Positions 9,123 to 18,345 are shown, counted from the stretch's first letter. The stretch is 64,000 bases of DNA from Fidelibacterota bacterium (GCA_014239435.1 JAAZYX010000025.1:1-64000); one strand, 5' to 3'. The notes: generated by a model from the letters alone, not told the origin. Program-made: numbers and translations.

Positions 9123-10226
9123 ATGAAAATGTTTTGGTTCACCCTGCTTTCTTTTCTATTTATCGGATGCGAGTTTGCCGATGAAAATATTGCGTATGAA
9201 CAGAAGTTGGTTGTGTATGCAAATTTGTCATCCGGATTTGCCATGGGAGTGGTTGGTGATACTTGCTATGTATCCTTATCCTCAGCCATTGATGAAAATT
9301 CAGAAACGGACGATCTTTATATTACTGATGCTGTCGTTTCAATTTCAGAAAAAGACAGCAGTGAAAATTATGTACTCAGCGCAGTAACCGGAAGACCGGG
9401 GCGCTATCTAGCGGATTCGACAGTCGTTTTCGTGTCGGGGAAGACCTATGTACTGACGGTATCTTGGCGGGACATGAACATTATCGCAGAAACAACAGTG
9501 CCGACGAAAATGGATTTCACCAGCCCAACAGGAGAAACCTACATCTGTGATGGTGAAAGGCTGCCGGTAACATCGGTAATTACGGAAAATTTAAATCTTG
9601 AATCGTTACTGAACGCTGACTCGCTTGAAGAAGTTTTTGAAGCAATTGATTTGGATTCAATTTCAGAAACCGTTTATAAAAATGGCGGGTGTTATACAGA
9701 AAGTTTTGCTTCCTTCCCGCTTTTTCTTTTGGATTATGAAGCAGATGACGATGCAACCATTAAGGTGCTCACCCACGCCCTTGAAAAAGACGAAAGAGGT
9801 CTTGAGCCATTTGATGATCTAAACGGGAATGGATCGTATGATAATTCAGATACTTTTATGGATTTCAACAGAAACGGACTTCGGGACTCTTCATTTACAA
9901 ATCTGATATATGACACAACCATTGTTTACTATATTTGGAAAGAACAATATTTGCGCGACAAAAATAACGATCCTTACCGTATTAATCCTTTCATGTGGCA
10001 AGTAGCATTAACTCCAATCCCGATGAGCTGGCTGTATTTTAATTATTATGGACTTCACATCATCACTTTGCAAGCAACGGATCAGGCTTACCATGACTAC
10101 TATGCAGGCGATCCGGTTGGACAAAACCAGTTTGTGCTGCCGACCAGCAACATTGTTGGCGGCTACGGATTGTTTTCCTCCACGACGTCTAAGTCGTTTT
10201 TGGTGAATATTGTGAGGGATGAGTAA
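9123..10226 (+). CDS. DUF4249 family lipoprotein, receptor partner
   Basis: 367 residues with a signal peptide and lipobox 'FIGC' (Cys16). The N-terminal half has DUF4249 features: 'QKLVVYANLSSG', then 'ITDAVVSISEKDS', 'GRYLADSTVVFVSGKTYVLTV'. DUF4249 lipoproteins typically follow TonB-dependent receptors, as here, and are thought to act as surface partners of the receptor. Residues about 230-258 carry two Asp/Asn-rich loops ('DLNGNGSYD', 'DFNRNGLRD') like those in the receptor's C-terminal part, suggesting calcium binding in both. The gene is immediately followed by an inverted-repeat element. Confidence 0.8.
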   Translation: MKMFWFTLLSFLFIGCEFADENIAYEQKLVVYANLSSGFAMGVVGDTCYVSLSSAIDENSETDDLYITDAVVSISEKDSSENYVLSAVTGRPGRYLADSTVVFVSGKTYVLTVSWRDMNIIAETTVPTKMDFTSPTGETYICDGERLPVTSVITENLNLESLLNADSLEEVFEAIDLDSISETVYKNGGCYTESFASFPLFLLDYEADDDATIKVLTHALEKDERGLEPFDDLNGNGSYDNSDTFMDFNRNGLRDSSFTNLIYDTTIVYYIWKEQYLRDKNNDPYRINPFMWQVALTPIPMSWLYFNYYGLHIITLQATDQAYHDYYAGDPVGQNQFVLPTSNIVGGYGLFSSTTSKSFLVNIVRDE

Positions 10227-10231
10227 CAATT

Positions 10232-10362
10232 CTGTCATCGCGAGTCCCGACCTAAATCGGGAGAAGCGATCCCCTTGAATTCGTTTTTCTCGAAAATTAA
10301 TTCCTGACGGGTGTAAGGGGATTGCCGCGTCTCCTCTTAGTGGCGGATGCTCGCAATGACAG
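10232..10362. repeat. Long imperfect inverted repeat (MITE/REP-like)
   Basis: The outer arms are ctgtcatcgcgag (10232-10244) and ctcgcaatgacag (10350-10362), complementary with one mismatch. Further complementarity continues inward: the segment around gggagaagcgatcccctt pairs with aaggggattgccgcgtctcct. A small hairpin tcccga/tcggga lies near 10245-10261. No coding capacity. The 'gtcattgcgag...cgcaatgac' termini resemble dispersed non-coding repeats common in many bacterial genomes. No second copy was seen in this window. Confidence 0.7.
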
Positions 10363-10379
10363 ATAAAAGGCGTATAAAC

Positions 10380-10412
10380 AAAAAGTCACCGGCTTTTTCC
10401 CAGTGACTTTTT
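10380..10412 (-). terminator. Rho-independent terminator of tRNA-Glu
   Basis: aaaaagtcac (10380-10389) and gtgacttttt (10403-10412) form a perfect 10-bp stem with a 13-base loop just past the tRNA 3' end. Read on the minus strand the stem ends in a T-tract. The structure is symmetrical and could also stop plus-strand transcription leaving the DUF4249 gene. Confidence 0.75.
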
Positions 10413-10414
10413 CG

Positions 10415-10486
10415 TAGCCCGTAGGAGAATCGAACTCCTGTTGCCAGGATGAAAACCTGGAGTCCTAACCACTAGACGAACGGGCC
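10415..10486 (-). tRNA. tRNA-Glu (anticodon UUC)
   Basis: On the minus strand the sequence begins GGCCCGTTCGTCTAGTGG. The acceptor arm GGCCCGT pairs with ACGGGCT (one G-U), with discriminator A. The anticodon stem CCAGG/CCTGG encloses the loop TTTTCAT with anticodon TTC. The T arm is AGGAG-TTCGATT-CTCCT. CCA is not encoded. A terminator follows directly. Confidence 0.95.
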
Positions 10487-10542
10487 AATTTTGACGGCGA
10501 AATTATTTCATCCGATCGGTTTCATCAAAGGTTTTCCACTCT

Positions 10543-10854
10543 TTATTTCGATGAATCCAGAATATCCAGCAATTCACCTTTTTGGTGGAGTTCCATAGCG
10601 ATGTCTGAGCCGCCGATAAGTTCGCCTTTTACAAAAAGCTGAGGAATGGTCGGCCAGCCGGATTGTTCCGACAGTTTTACTCGAATTTCAGGATTTTCCA
10701 ATACATTGATCGCTTTATACTCCACGCCGTAATGATTAAGAATTTGGACAACAGCGTTGGAAAAACCGCACATCGGCATATCCGGCGTTCCCTTCATGTA
10801 TAGCATAATTCGGTTCGTTTCAATATCGGTTTTTATTTGAGTGTTTAAATCCAT
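10543..10854 (-). CDS. grxD: Monothiol glutaredoxin (CGFS, Grx4/GrxD type)
   Basis: 103 residues, the usual length for single-domain monothiol glutaredoxins that bind glutathione-ligated [2Fe-2S] clusters and pass them to acceptors. The active site 'MPMCGFSNAVVQIL' lies near residue 27-40, and the glutathione-binding 'WPTIPQLFVKGELIGGSDI' is near 67-86. It lies downstream of tRNA-Glu in the genomic order but is transcribed away from xth; the 139-base gap between grxD and xth should hold divergent promoters. Confidence 0.95.
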   Translation of the reverse strand: MDLNTQIKTDIETNRIMLYMKGTPDMPMCGFSNAVVQILNHYGVEYKAINVLENPEIRVKLSEQSGWPTIPQLFVKGELIGGSDIAMELHQKGELLDILDSSK

Positions 10855-10993
10855 ACTATTTCCTTTCGGTTAAAAATGTGCCGACGAATTTACACATTAA
10901 GGAAAGATTTTCATCATATCTCTGGCGCTTTTCCGCTTTGGCGAACGGGTTTAAATTGAACCTTTCTTAAACCATATTACACTTAAAACTATT

Positions 10994-11758
10994 ATGAAAA
11001 TTATATCTTGGAATGTGAACGGAGTCCGTGCAGTCCATAAGAAAGGATTCCTCGACTGGCTGGATTCCGCGCAGCCCGATATTCTTTGTCTGCAGGAAAC
11101 CAAAGCACAGGAAGACCAACTTCCGAAAGCACTACTGGAAGGCCACGGGTATCATACGTATTGGCATTCATCAGAAAAAAAAGGATACAGCAGTGTAGCG
11201 ACATTTTGCAAGGATGAACCTCTTTTTGTACAAAAAGGCATAGGCATTGAAAAGTTTGACACCGAAGGAAGGGTTCTTTTGACAGAGCATTCGGACTTTA
11301 TCCTTTACAACATTTACTTCCCAAATGGACAGAAAAACGAAGAACGCTTGCAGTATAAATTAGATTTTTATGACGCATTGCTGCCCATTATTAATGAGCA
11401 GGTTGAATCCGGGATGAATGTAATGGTTACCGGAGATTGGAATACAGCCCATCATGAAATTGACTTGGCCCGCCCAAAGGAAAATGTTAAGACTTCCGGT
11501 TTTATGCCAATTGAAAGAGAACGACTGGATACCTATGTGAATAATGGCTGGGTGGATACATTTCGGTACATCCATCCGGAACCGGAAAGATATTCTTGGT
11601 GGACATACCGTTTTGGTGCACGAGAGAGGAATGTAGGCTGGAGAATCGATTATTTTTTTGTTAATGAAGGGTTTGCAGACAGAATCCAAGATGCCGATAT
11701 TCATGATGATATCATGGGCTCTGACCATTGCCCCATTTCATTGGAGATAACGGAATGA
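10994..11758 (+). CDS. xth: Exodeoxyribonuclease III (AP endonuclease)
   Basis: Cytoplasmic Mg-dependent 3'-5' exonuclease and AP endonuclease of base-excision repair. 254 residues, typical length. The EEP-family motifs are in order: 'SWNVNGVRAV' (5-14), 'LCLQETKAQ' with the metal-ligand Glu near 36, 'GDWNTAHHEIDLARPKEN' (146-163), 'RIDYFFV' near 219 and the C-terminal 'GSDHCPISLEI' with the catalytic His near 247. The stop codon overlaps the amn start (ATGA), indicating translational coupling. Confidence 0.96.
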   Translation: MKIISWNVNGVRAVHKKGFLDWLDSAQPDILCLQETKAQEDQLPKALLEGHGYHTYWHSSEKKGYSSVATFCKDEPLFVQKGIGIEKFDTEGRVLLTEHSDFILYNIYFPNGQKNEERLQYKLDFYDALLPIINEQVESGMNVMVTGDWNTAHHEIDLARPKENVKTSGFMPIERERLDTYVNNGWVDTFRYIHPEPERYSWWTYRFGARERNVGWRIDYFFVNEGFADRIQDADIHDDIMGSDHCPISLEITE

Positions 11759-12528
11759 AAACTAAATCAGATATAGTAAAAGACTGGATTACCAGATATA
11801 CAGGTACTTCTGCTGATGCGTTTGGAGATTGGATTCTGCTGACCAATTTTCAAAATTATGTAGAAAAATTTGCAAACCGATTTAATGTGGATGTCAAAGG
11901 AATCGGCGGACCTATGTCCTCAGCTACCAACCATGACGGACTCAGCATAATCAATTTTGGGATTGGAAGTGCCAATGCGGCAACTATCATGGATTTGCTG
12001 TCTGCCGTAAATCCCAAAGGTGTATTGTTTTTAGGTAAATGTGGAGGCTTGAAACAATCTACAGAAATTGGACATTTTATATTACCGAGTGCGGCTATTC
12101 GGGGAGAAGGAACCGGTGATGATTATTTCCCGAAGGAAGTTCCGGCTTTACCGTCTTTTAAAATTCACAAGTATGTTTCTGATAAATTACACGACCAAAA
12201 CTTGGAATACCGCACAGGCGTTGTTTACACTACCAATCGAAGGGTTTGGGAATATGATGAGGATTTCAAAGAGTACCTTAAAAAGGTAAGGGTCATTGGG
12301 ATTGACATGGAAACTGCTACAATTTTTGTCGTTGGATTTGCAAATGGAATTGACCGCGGAGCTTTGCTTTTAGTATCCGATACTCCGATGACGCCGGAGG
12401 GAGTGAAGACATCAGAATCTGACTCGAAGGTAACACAGAAATTTGTAGAATTGCAGTTGGACCTCGGAATTGAAGCTATGACTCACATTGGCAGCGAAGG
12501 TGAACCAATCAAACATTTTACCTATTAA
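11755..12528 (+). CDS. amn: AMP nucleosidase, short Bacteroidetes-type
   Basis: Hydrolyses AMP to adenine and ribose 5-phosphate. 257 residues from the ATG at 11755, which overlaps the xth stop by 4 bases; a longer in-frame start at 11728 would lie inside xth. The phosphorylase-superfamily features are 'FGIGSANAATIMDLL' (near 65), 'GKCGGLKQSTEIGHFILPSAAIRGEGTG' in two blocks near 92-120, 'TTNRRVWEYDEDF' (near 160) and the substrate-contacting 'IDMETATIF' near 184. The length matches the single-domain enzymes of Bacteroidetes rather than the 480-residue proteobacterial Amn. Confidence 0.9.
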   Translation: MKTKSDIVKDWITRYTGTSADAFGDWILLTNFQNYVEKFANRFNVDVKGIGGPMSSATNHDGLSIINFGIGSANAATIMDLLSAVNPKGVLFLGKCGGLKQSTEIGHFILPSAAIRGEGTGDDYFPKEVPALPSFKIHKYVSDKLHDQNLEYRTGVVYTTNRRVWEYDEDFKEYLKKVRVIGIDMETATIFVVGFANGIDRGALLLVSDTPMTPEGVKTSESDSKVTQKFVELQLDLGIEAMTHIGSEGEPIKHFTY

Positions 12529-12532
12529 TCCA

Positions 12533-13744
12533 ATGAAGGCTTTAATGGCCGTTTTGATTCCATCGGTCTTTTTAATCGGATCAGAAATGGAATGGCAGGC
12601 TGAATTCCGGGCGCGAGTGGAAAAAGACACAGTCACATCGGTAAATGATACTACAAGCGCTCACGGACAATCGTCCCTGACTCAGTTTCGGTCTCGATTA
12701 ATGATAAAAATGTCAAGCGGTTCTTTATCCGGCGCAGTTCAATTTCAGGATGCACGAATCCTTGGTGCACCAAACAATGCTTCAGGCAGTACAGCGCAAG
12801 ACCAGAATTCAGTCACATTTTCCAAAGCTTACGTCGAGTACCGGATAAAAAATGGTGGGCGCATGCGGATCGGAAGATTTGACCTTCCTTTGGGGAATGA
12901 GAGGTTATTCAGCCGAAACCAATGGAGTTTACGCGGACGGTTTTTCGAAGGATTTCTCGCTGAGTATTGATTAATAAAACTGGCAACTGCCAAGGTGTTT
13001 CGGGTATACCTCGCAGAAAATTATGCAACCTTTTCATCTGATAAAGATGATACCATTATTGATGGATTTTTTGCGAAATCCAAGGGACCGATTACCAAAA
13101 TTAGTTCTATTACCGGATTGGAAATTTATGGTTTCCGCGAATTGAATCTGGGGACTACCGACGACGCAATCCAGAGAACCACTTTTGGAGGAAGGTTGAC
13201 CGGAAATATTAATCTCTGGCTTTTGGGGTTGACATTGGAATTTGAGGGTGCGACTCAGTCAGGTTCCGTTCCCGGTTTTTCTTCAACGAATGGGACGATG
13301 TCCATCGTAAATCTGATTTGTGATATTCCTATCTTGTTCGATTCACAGATTACGATTGGCCGGGAAAGTTTTTCCGGTGATAATCCGGGAACGGAAGACA
13401 AAGGCGAAGGATTTGCGAATCCCTACGGCGCTGGGCATAAATGGCATGGATTTATGGATTACCATAAACGATTCACAAGCAACGGAGAAGCAGGACTGAA
13501 TGAAACGAATGTTCGATTTCAAATCCCTGTGTTTAACAAATACCGATTGGCAGTTAATGTCCATGATTTTAAAACCGGATTTGGCGATATAAAACTTGGG
13601 TCGGAGATTGATGTTGTCTTTACTGTGAATGCAGGACCGCGCTTATCATTCAGCCAAGGATATTCCAGATACACACACAAGGACGGTTCTTGGAAAACGG
13701 GAACAGACGAATTCGCATATTTTTCGATTTCCGCTACACTGTGA
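12533..13744 (+). pseudogene. Alginate-export-like porin gene interrupted by an in-frame TGA
   Basis: The start at 12533 gives a signal-like N-terminus followed by barrel-type sequence ('EWQAEFRARVEKD', 'RFRSRL'-like strands, 'AYVEYRIKNGGRMRIGRFDLPLGNERLFSRNQW'). The frame stops at TGA 12968-12970 (codon 146) after 'GRFFEGFLAEY'. Without any frame change it then continues 'LIKLATAKVFRVYLAENYATF' and on to 'FSQGYSRYTHKDG...FAYFSISATL' at 13744. The two parts together make a single porin of about 403 residues, with N- and C-terminal halves as in alginate-export or similar outer-membrane proteins. A GTG at 12995 could restart the second half. I read it as a nonsense mutation or assembly error. 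Sec insertion is unlikely. Confidence 0.65.
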
Positions 13745-13751
13745 GATTGGG

Positions 13752-14168
13752 ATGAATCTATCAATAGTTCTCATAGAAATTGAATCTGACATGTTGGCCG
13801 CATTGGAAATTCGAAAAATAGTATTTATTGATGAACAAAATGTACCAAAGGACATTGAAGTGGACGAATTTGAAGATAATTGTTCACATATTCTTGCGCG
13901 CCTTGATGGAATTCCCGTTGGGACAGCTCGTTGGCGACGGACAGATGACGGCGTCAAATTGGAACGATTTGCAGTGCTGAAAAATTATCGAGGAAAAGGA
14001 ATTGGCGAAGCACTGGTAGAATCTGTTTTAAGCTATGTTCGTCCTGAATCAGCCGTGTATCTCCACGCACAGGTTGACGTGATTGGGTTTTATGAAAAAT
14101 TAGGATTTTCCTCGGAAGGCAAAAAGTTTTTGGAAGCAGATATTGTGCATCAAAAAATGGTGCTGTAA
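13752..14168 (+). CDS. GNAT family N-acetyltransferase
   Basis: 138 residues from the ATG at 13752; a longer in-frame start at 13629 would overlap the porin gene. The acetyl-CoA-binding motif A is visible: 'LERFAVLKNYRGKGIGEALVESVLSYV' in two blocks near 73-99, followed by 'VYLHAQVDVIGFYEKLGF' near 104-121. The 'FIDEQNVPKDIEVDEFEDN' N-terminal segment is typical of a common cytoplasmic GNAT subgroup (YjcF/ElaA-like). The acceptor is unknown. Confidence 0.85.
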   Translation: MNLSIVLIEIESDMLAALEIRKIVFIDEQNVPKDIEVDEFEDNCSHILARLDGIPVGTARWRRTDDGVKLERFAVLKNYRGKGIGEALVESVLSYVRPESAVYLHAQVDVIGFYEKLGFSSEGKKFLEADIVHQKMVL

Positions 14169-14265
14169 AAGCATGCATTAAAATGAACTGTTCCCTTTCC
14201 TTTCGCGAATGCTACAATTATATTTACCCAATTTCCGACAAGAAAATTAAATCCTAAACCTATCC

Positions 14266-16110
14266 ATGAAACAATCAGTTTACAGAAGACTGTTTAAGCT
14301 CATCATACCGTATTGGCCTATCGTTTTACTCTCAACGATGGCAGCGCTTATTTATGTCGTCTTAAACAGTATATCCGTTTGGCTTACTGCAACATTGATT
14401 CACAACATTCTTGCTGATTTTACCGAGCTCGCGCGTCAGCAGGCAGAATGGGAAATCTCATCTTCTTTGTCAGCGAATGATAAATTAAAATACTGGACAA
14501 ATCTGCTGATTCTTCGAGACACACCGCTGGAATCTCTCAAGGTACTGTGCCTTTCAATTCTATTTATTTTCATTGGGAAAAATATATTTCTCTATATTAA
14601 AAATATCCTGATCTCTTTTGTTCAGTTTAAAATGATCACGGAATTAAGGAACAGGCTATACAAGCATATTCATGATTTGTCGCTCGGATTTTTCCACAGG
14701 AAAAGATCCGGTGAAATATCATCTATCCTGATCAATGATGTTGGAGTTGTTGAGAATGCTCTGACAACAAGTTTCCAGAAGCTGTTTGTTGAGCCCATCA
14801 ATATTCTCGCATTTTCAGCCTTGCTATTCATTATCAGTTGGAAGCTGACATTGATATCGCTCATTATTATTCCCGTTGCGGCCATTGCGATTATTTATAT
14901 CGGAAAATCCATCCGCCGGAAAACGGAAAGAACTCAAATATCAATAGCCAATATCATGGACATCCTTACGGAAACGTTGACATCCATGCGGATTGTGAAA
15001 GCGTTTGTGATGGAGACGGTGGAAATCAGAAAATTTCTAAAGGAAACGCATAAATACTTTAAACTGCTCATCCGAAGATCTCGCCTCCAATTTCTTGCCA
15101 ACCCAACCACAGAAATGATCGGCGTAACCATAGGCGTTATGCTTTTGTGGATTGGCGGCAAAGAAGTCATCCTGCAAAAAGGACTCGCCGCTGATGATTT
15201 TATAAGATTTATACTGGTGCTCTTTTCCATGCTTGTTCCGGTCAGACAGCTGAACAATGTAAATATCGAACTTCAGATAGGCGCAGCAGGCGGCGACCGT
15301 ATTTTCAGTATTTTGGACGAAAAACCTGAAATTGTCGATATACCGTCCGCTAAAAAACTGGATGCTTTTTCAAATACAATTGAATTCAAAAAAGTACATT
15401 TCCAATATGGAACGGAAGATGATCGTGTATTGGATGAAGTATCCTTTTCCATCCATAAAGGAGAAGCTATTGCACTGGTTGGCCCTAGTGGATCGGGAAA
15501 ATCTACAATAGCTGATTTGATACCAAGATTTTACGATGTGAATGCAGGCAGCATACTCATTGATGGAATTGACGTGAAAGATGTATCGGTAAAATCTCTT
15601 CGAAAACTGATGGGGATAGTAACTCAGGAAACCATCTTGTTCAATGATTCCGTCCGAGACAATATCGCCTATGGAATGGATTCTGTCGATGATACCGCAA
15701 TTCAAGAAGCGGCAATCGCTGCCAATGCGTTAGAATTTATTGAAGATATGACCGATGGATTTAATACAATAATTGGTGAGCGTGGAGTAAAGCTGTCCGG
15801 CGGCCAGCGGCAAAGGATTGCGATTGCCAGAGCGCTCCTGAAAAATCCACCCATTTTAATTTTAGATGAAGCCACATCTGCCTTGGACACAGAATCTGAA
15901 AAATTGGTTCAGCAAGCCATCGATCATTTAATGCAGGACCGAACGGTACTCGTCATTGCGCATAGGCTGTCCACTGTTAAAAATGCTAATCAGATTCTTT
16001 CTATAGAAAAAGGCCGTATTGTAGAATCCGGAACGCATGAAGAACTCATTGCAAAAGGCGGTTTATACAGCCGGCTTCATCATCTGCAAATGACGGAACC
16101 GACTTCTTAG
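14266..16110 (+). CDS. ABC exporter, MsbA-like (fused membrane and ATPase)
   Basis: Half-size ABC exporter of 614 residues. The transmembrane domain spans about 1-340, with a cytoplasmic N-terminus and a long first extracellular loop near 40-85. The nucleotide-binding domain has Walker A 'GPSGSGKST' near 407, Q-loop 'VTQETILFND', signature 'LSGGQRQR' near 513, Walker B 'ILILDEATSALD' near 533 and H-loop 'AHRLST'. It acts as a homodimer in the inner membrane. MsbA (lipid A-core flippase) is the likeliest role because two LPS-type glycosyltransferases follow within 1.2 kb, but a drug or lipid exporter is possible. Confidence 0.88.
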   Translation: MKQSVYRRLFKLIIPYWPIVLLSTMAALIYVVLNSISVWLTATLIHNILADFTELARQQAEWEISSSLSANDKLKYWTNLLILRDTPLESLKVLCLSILFIFIGKNIFLYIKNILISFVQFKMITELRNRLYKHIHDLSLGFFHRKRSGEISSILINDVGVVENALTTSFQKLFVEPINILAFSALLFIISWKLTLISLIIIPVAAIAIIYIGKSIRRKTERTQISIANIMDILTETLTSMRIVKAFVMETVEIRKFLKETHKYFKLLIRRSRLQFLANPTTEMIGVTIGVMLLWIGGKEVILQKGLAADDFIRFILVLFSMLVPVRQLNNVNIELQIGAAGGDRIFSILDEKPEIVDIPSAKKLDAFSNTIEFKKVHFQYGTEDDRVLDEVSFSIHKGEAIALVGPSGSGKSTIADLIPRFYDVNAGSILIDGIDVKDVSVKSLRKLMGIVTQETILFNDSVRDNIAYGMDSVDDTAIQEAAIAANALEFIEDMTDGFNTIIGERGVKLSGGQRQRIAIARALLKNPPILILDEATSALDTESEKLVQQAIDHLMQDRTVLVIAHRLSTVKNANQILSIEKGRIVESGTHEELIAKGGLYSRLHHLQMTEPTS

Positions 16111-16133
16111 TGTTGTGTAACTGAATTCCAATT

Positions 16134-17333
16134 TTGAAAATTTCCATGATCCATCCGCGCCTCTCTTCAAAAGGAGGTGCAGAAAATGTTATCATTTGGC
16201 TTTCGGATGCTTTGATAAAACGTGGGCATGAAGTCAATCTTATTTCCTTAAAAAGTAATCCCGATCTTTGGATAGATTTTCCAATCCCCAAGCCTAATTT
16301 TATTGATTTAGGATTTGAATCGAAATATTTAATTGAATATATGGGGAGAAAAATAATTCCTCATATCGAAGAAAGCGATATCGTAGTCGCACACAATACA
16401 CCTTCCCATTGGTGGGCTGGCGCTGCCATAAGACAATCAAATAAAACCATACCGCTGGTGTGGTACTGCCACGAACCTTACCGTCTGACATATTTTTCAA
16501 CAACCGATGCAGAATCCGTAAAACGGATTGAAGAGCGAACCGCAACTTCACTTCCGAATTATTTAGAATTATCCAGACGTGTAAAAAAGCGACTGAAACA
16601 TGAGCGAATATTTAAATCCCGATGGCGCCGAAAACATGATGCTAAAGCTTTGGAATCCGTTTCACTTATTCTTTCGAATAGTAGTTTTACTGCAGACAAT
16701 GTGAGAAAAGGGATGGGATACGATTCCATTGTATGCCGGCCGGGAATCCCAAAATTAGACTCAGAAAGCCCAAAAGGAAACGAACGAAACGGTATTGCAT
16801 TTTTATCAAATTTTGTTCTGAGTAAAAATATTTTTGGATTACTTGGCGCATTGGATGTATTGGTAAATAAACATAACAGAAGTGATATTCATTGTCATTT
16901 TCTTGGCGATGGAAAGGATTCCCGAATTCAACATTTCATTAGAGAAAAAAACTTGAGAGCGAATACAACTTTTCATGGATTTGTATCTGAAAAAGAAAAA
17001 CAGAATATTTTGTCCTCCGTTAGGCTGTGTGTCTTTGTGCCGTTTTGCGAACCATTCGGGTTGGTGACGCTGGAAGCACTCAGGGCAGGAGCTCCTGTTG
17101 TCGCATCAAACACCGGCGGTCCGTGTGAGGTTATTCAAAATTCAGGTGCGGGCATTGTCGCGGATCCGTATAATCCGAATGCTATCGCCGATGAAATACT
17201 ATCCGTTTATGATGATGAAGATGTGTTGAAGAATATGGCACAAAAAGGAAAAGCATTAGTAGAGAATAATTATTTCATATCCCAATTCGCAGATCGGTTT
17301 GAAAAAGAATTAGATGGTTGCCTGTCCAAATGA
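16134..17333 (+). CDS. Family 4 glycosyltransferase
   Basis: 399 residues of GT-B fold. I keep the TTG at 16134 as start because it gives the family N-terminus 'KISMIHPRLSSKGGAENVI'; an ATG four codons later (16146) is the alternative. The C-terminal donor-binding block 'PFCEPFGLVTLEALRAGAP' with 'VVASNTGGPCEVI' (near 303-335) has the EX7E pair of GT4 retaining enzymes. The sugar and acceptor are unknown; the position between an MsbA-like exporter and a heptosyltransferase-like gene suggests lipopolysaccharide or another surface glycan. The end overlaps the reading frame upstream of the next gene. Confidence 0.87.
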   Translation: MKISMIHPRLSSKGGAENVIIWLSDALIKRGHEVNLISLKSNPDLWIDFPIPKPNFIDLGFESKYLIEYMGRKIIPHIEESDIVVAHNTPSHWWAGAAIRQSNKTIPLVWYCHEPYRLTYFSTTDAESVKRIEERTATSLPNYLELSRRVKKRLKHERIFKSRWRRKHDAKALESVSLILSNSSFTADNVRKGMGYDSIVCRPGIPKLDSESPKGNERNGIAFLSNFVLSKNIFGLLGALDVLVNKHNRSDIHCHFLGDGKDSRIQHFIREKNLRANTTFHGFVSEKEKQNILSSVRLCVFVPFCEPFGLVTLEALRAGAPVVASNTGGPCEVIQNSGAGIVADPYNPNAIADEILSVYDDEDVLKNMAQKGKALVENNYFISQFADRFEKELDGCLSK

Positions 17334-17346
17334 AAAAAATGGAATC

Positions 17347-18330
17347 ATGATGACTGCCGTTTATGCGCCAAATTGGCTTGGAGATGCCGTGATGTCCTTT
17401 CCGTTTATTTCGGAAATATGCAGTGATAATGACGATTCTGTTACCATTATTTGTAAATCATGGGTAGCCCCGATATTTGAAAATCATCCTTTGGTTTCGG
17501 ACATCATTTCTTTTCAAGCAGAAGATTTGGCCGGACCGATCAACATTATTAAAAATGGTAAACAATTAAGAAATCGTAAATTTGATTTGATTTATATCCT
17601 GTCAGATTCCTTTCGCAGCGCTTTCCTCGTATGGCATTCGGGCGCGTCAAAAAGGATTGGATATCAAGGTCAGGGAAGATCTTTTCTATTGACCAAGGCT
17701 CTGCATGAATCCAAACATGTAGAGCATCGATCCCAAAAATATGTGAATTTATTAGGTGAAAGTACCGGAAATAATTCTACAAGTAAGGGAATTTGCATCT
17801 CTGAATCTGAAAAAGAATGGGCTTTAAGTGAATTGCAGAAATTGGGAATGATGGATGCGATTGCCATGTGTCCATTTAGCGTAGCCAAATCAAGAACCTT
17901 TCCACCTGAATTCATTACAGAAATTTGCCAAAAGTTCAAAAAGCCTATTCTAATTTTTGGGAGTGAAAAAGACCTCGAAAAATCTGAAAATGTTTTATCC
18001 GGTTTACAGGATTCCAATGTAAAATCAATTTGCGGCGTTTACCCGATTAGAAAAAGTATATCTCTATTGGCACAATGTTCCGGCGTTATTGCGACAGACA
18101 GCGGTTTAGGGCATATTGCGGCAAATTTGGGTGTTCCGACAGTGTCAGTTTTCGGATCAGGATTAAAAGAACAGACGAAACCTTTGGGAGCAAAATCCAT
18201 TGTTCTAGACGCCGAAGTTCACTGCAGTCCCTGTTTGAAAAATGATTGTGAAAATCTGGAAGTGCCTTTGGATTGTTTGAAGCAGATAACAGCTTCACAA
18301 ATCTTTTCAGCGCTTACGGCAATTCAATAA
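17347..18330 (+). CDS. waaF: GT9 heptosyltransferase-like protein (WaaF type)
   Basis: 327 residues from the first of two adjacent ATGs (17347, 17350). The N-terminal 'PNWLGDAVMSFPF' is the hallmark of LPS heptosyltransferase II, and the C-terminal 'TDSGLGHIAANLGVPTVSVFG' is the ADP-heptose-binding region of the GT9 family. The 'CPFSVAKSRTFPPEF' block near the linker replaces the common 'PGA..G..K.WP' motif. Adds a heptose-type sugar to the inner LPS core at the inner membrane cytoplasmic face; exact sugar unproven. It is convergent with the LtaS-like genes, 15 bases apart. Confidence 0.82.
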   Translation: MMTAVYAPNWLGDAVMSFPFISEICSDNDDSVTIICKSWVAPIFENHPLVSDIISFQAEDLAGPINIIKNGKQLRNRKFDLIYILSDSFRSAFLVWHSGASKRIGYQGQGRSFLLTKALHESKHVEHRSQKYVNLLGESTGNNSTSKGICISESEKEWALSELQKLGMMDAIAMCPFSVAKSRTFPPEFITEICQKFKKPILIFGSEKDLEKSENVLSGLQDSNVKSICGVYPIRKSISLLAQCSGVIATDSGLGHIAANLGVPTVSVFGSGLKEQTKPLGAKSIVLDAEVHCSPCLKNDCENLEVPLDCLKQITASQIFSALTAIQ

Positions 18331-18345
18331 TATGTTAACTGCTGA

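Noticed and set aside
12968-12992. Second in-frame TGA as a selenocysteine codon
   Set aside because: The context is a porin strand with no redox motif, and the only nearby hairpin (12981-12992) has loop AACU without the required G. A mutation or assembly error is simpler.
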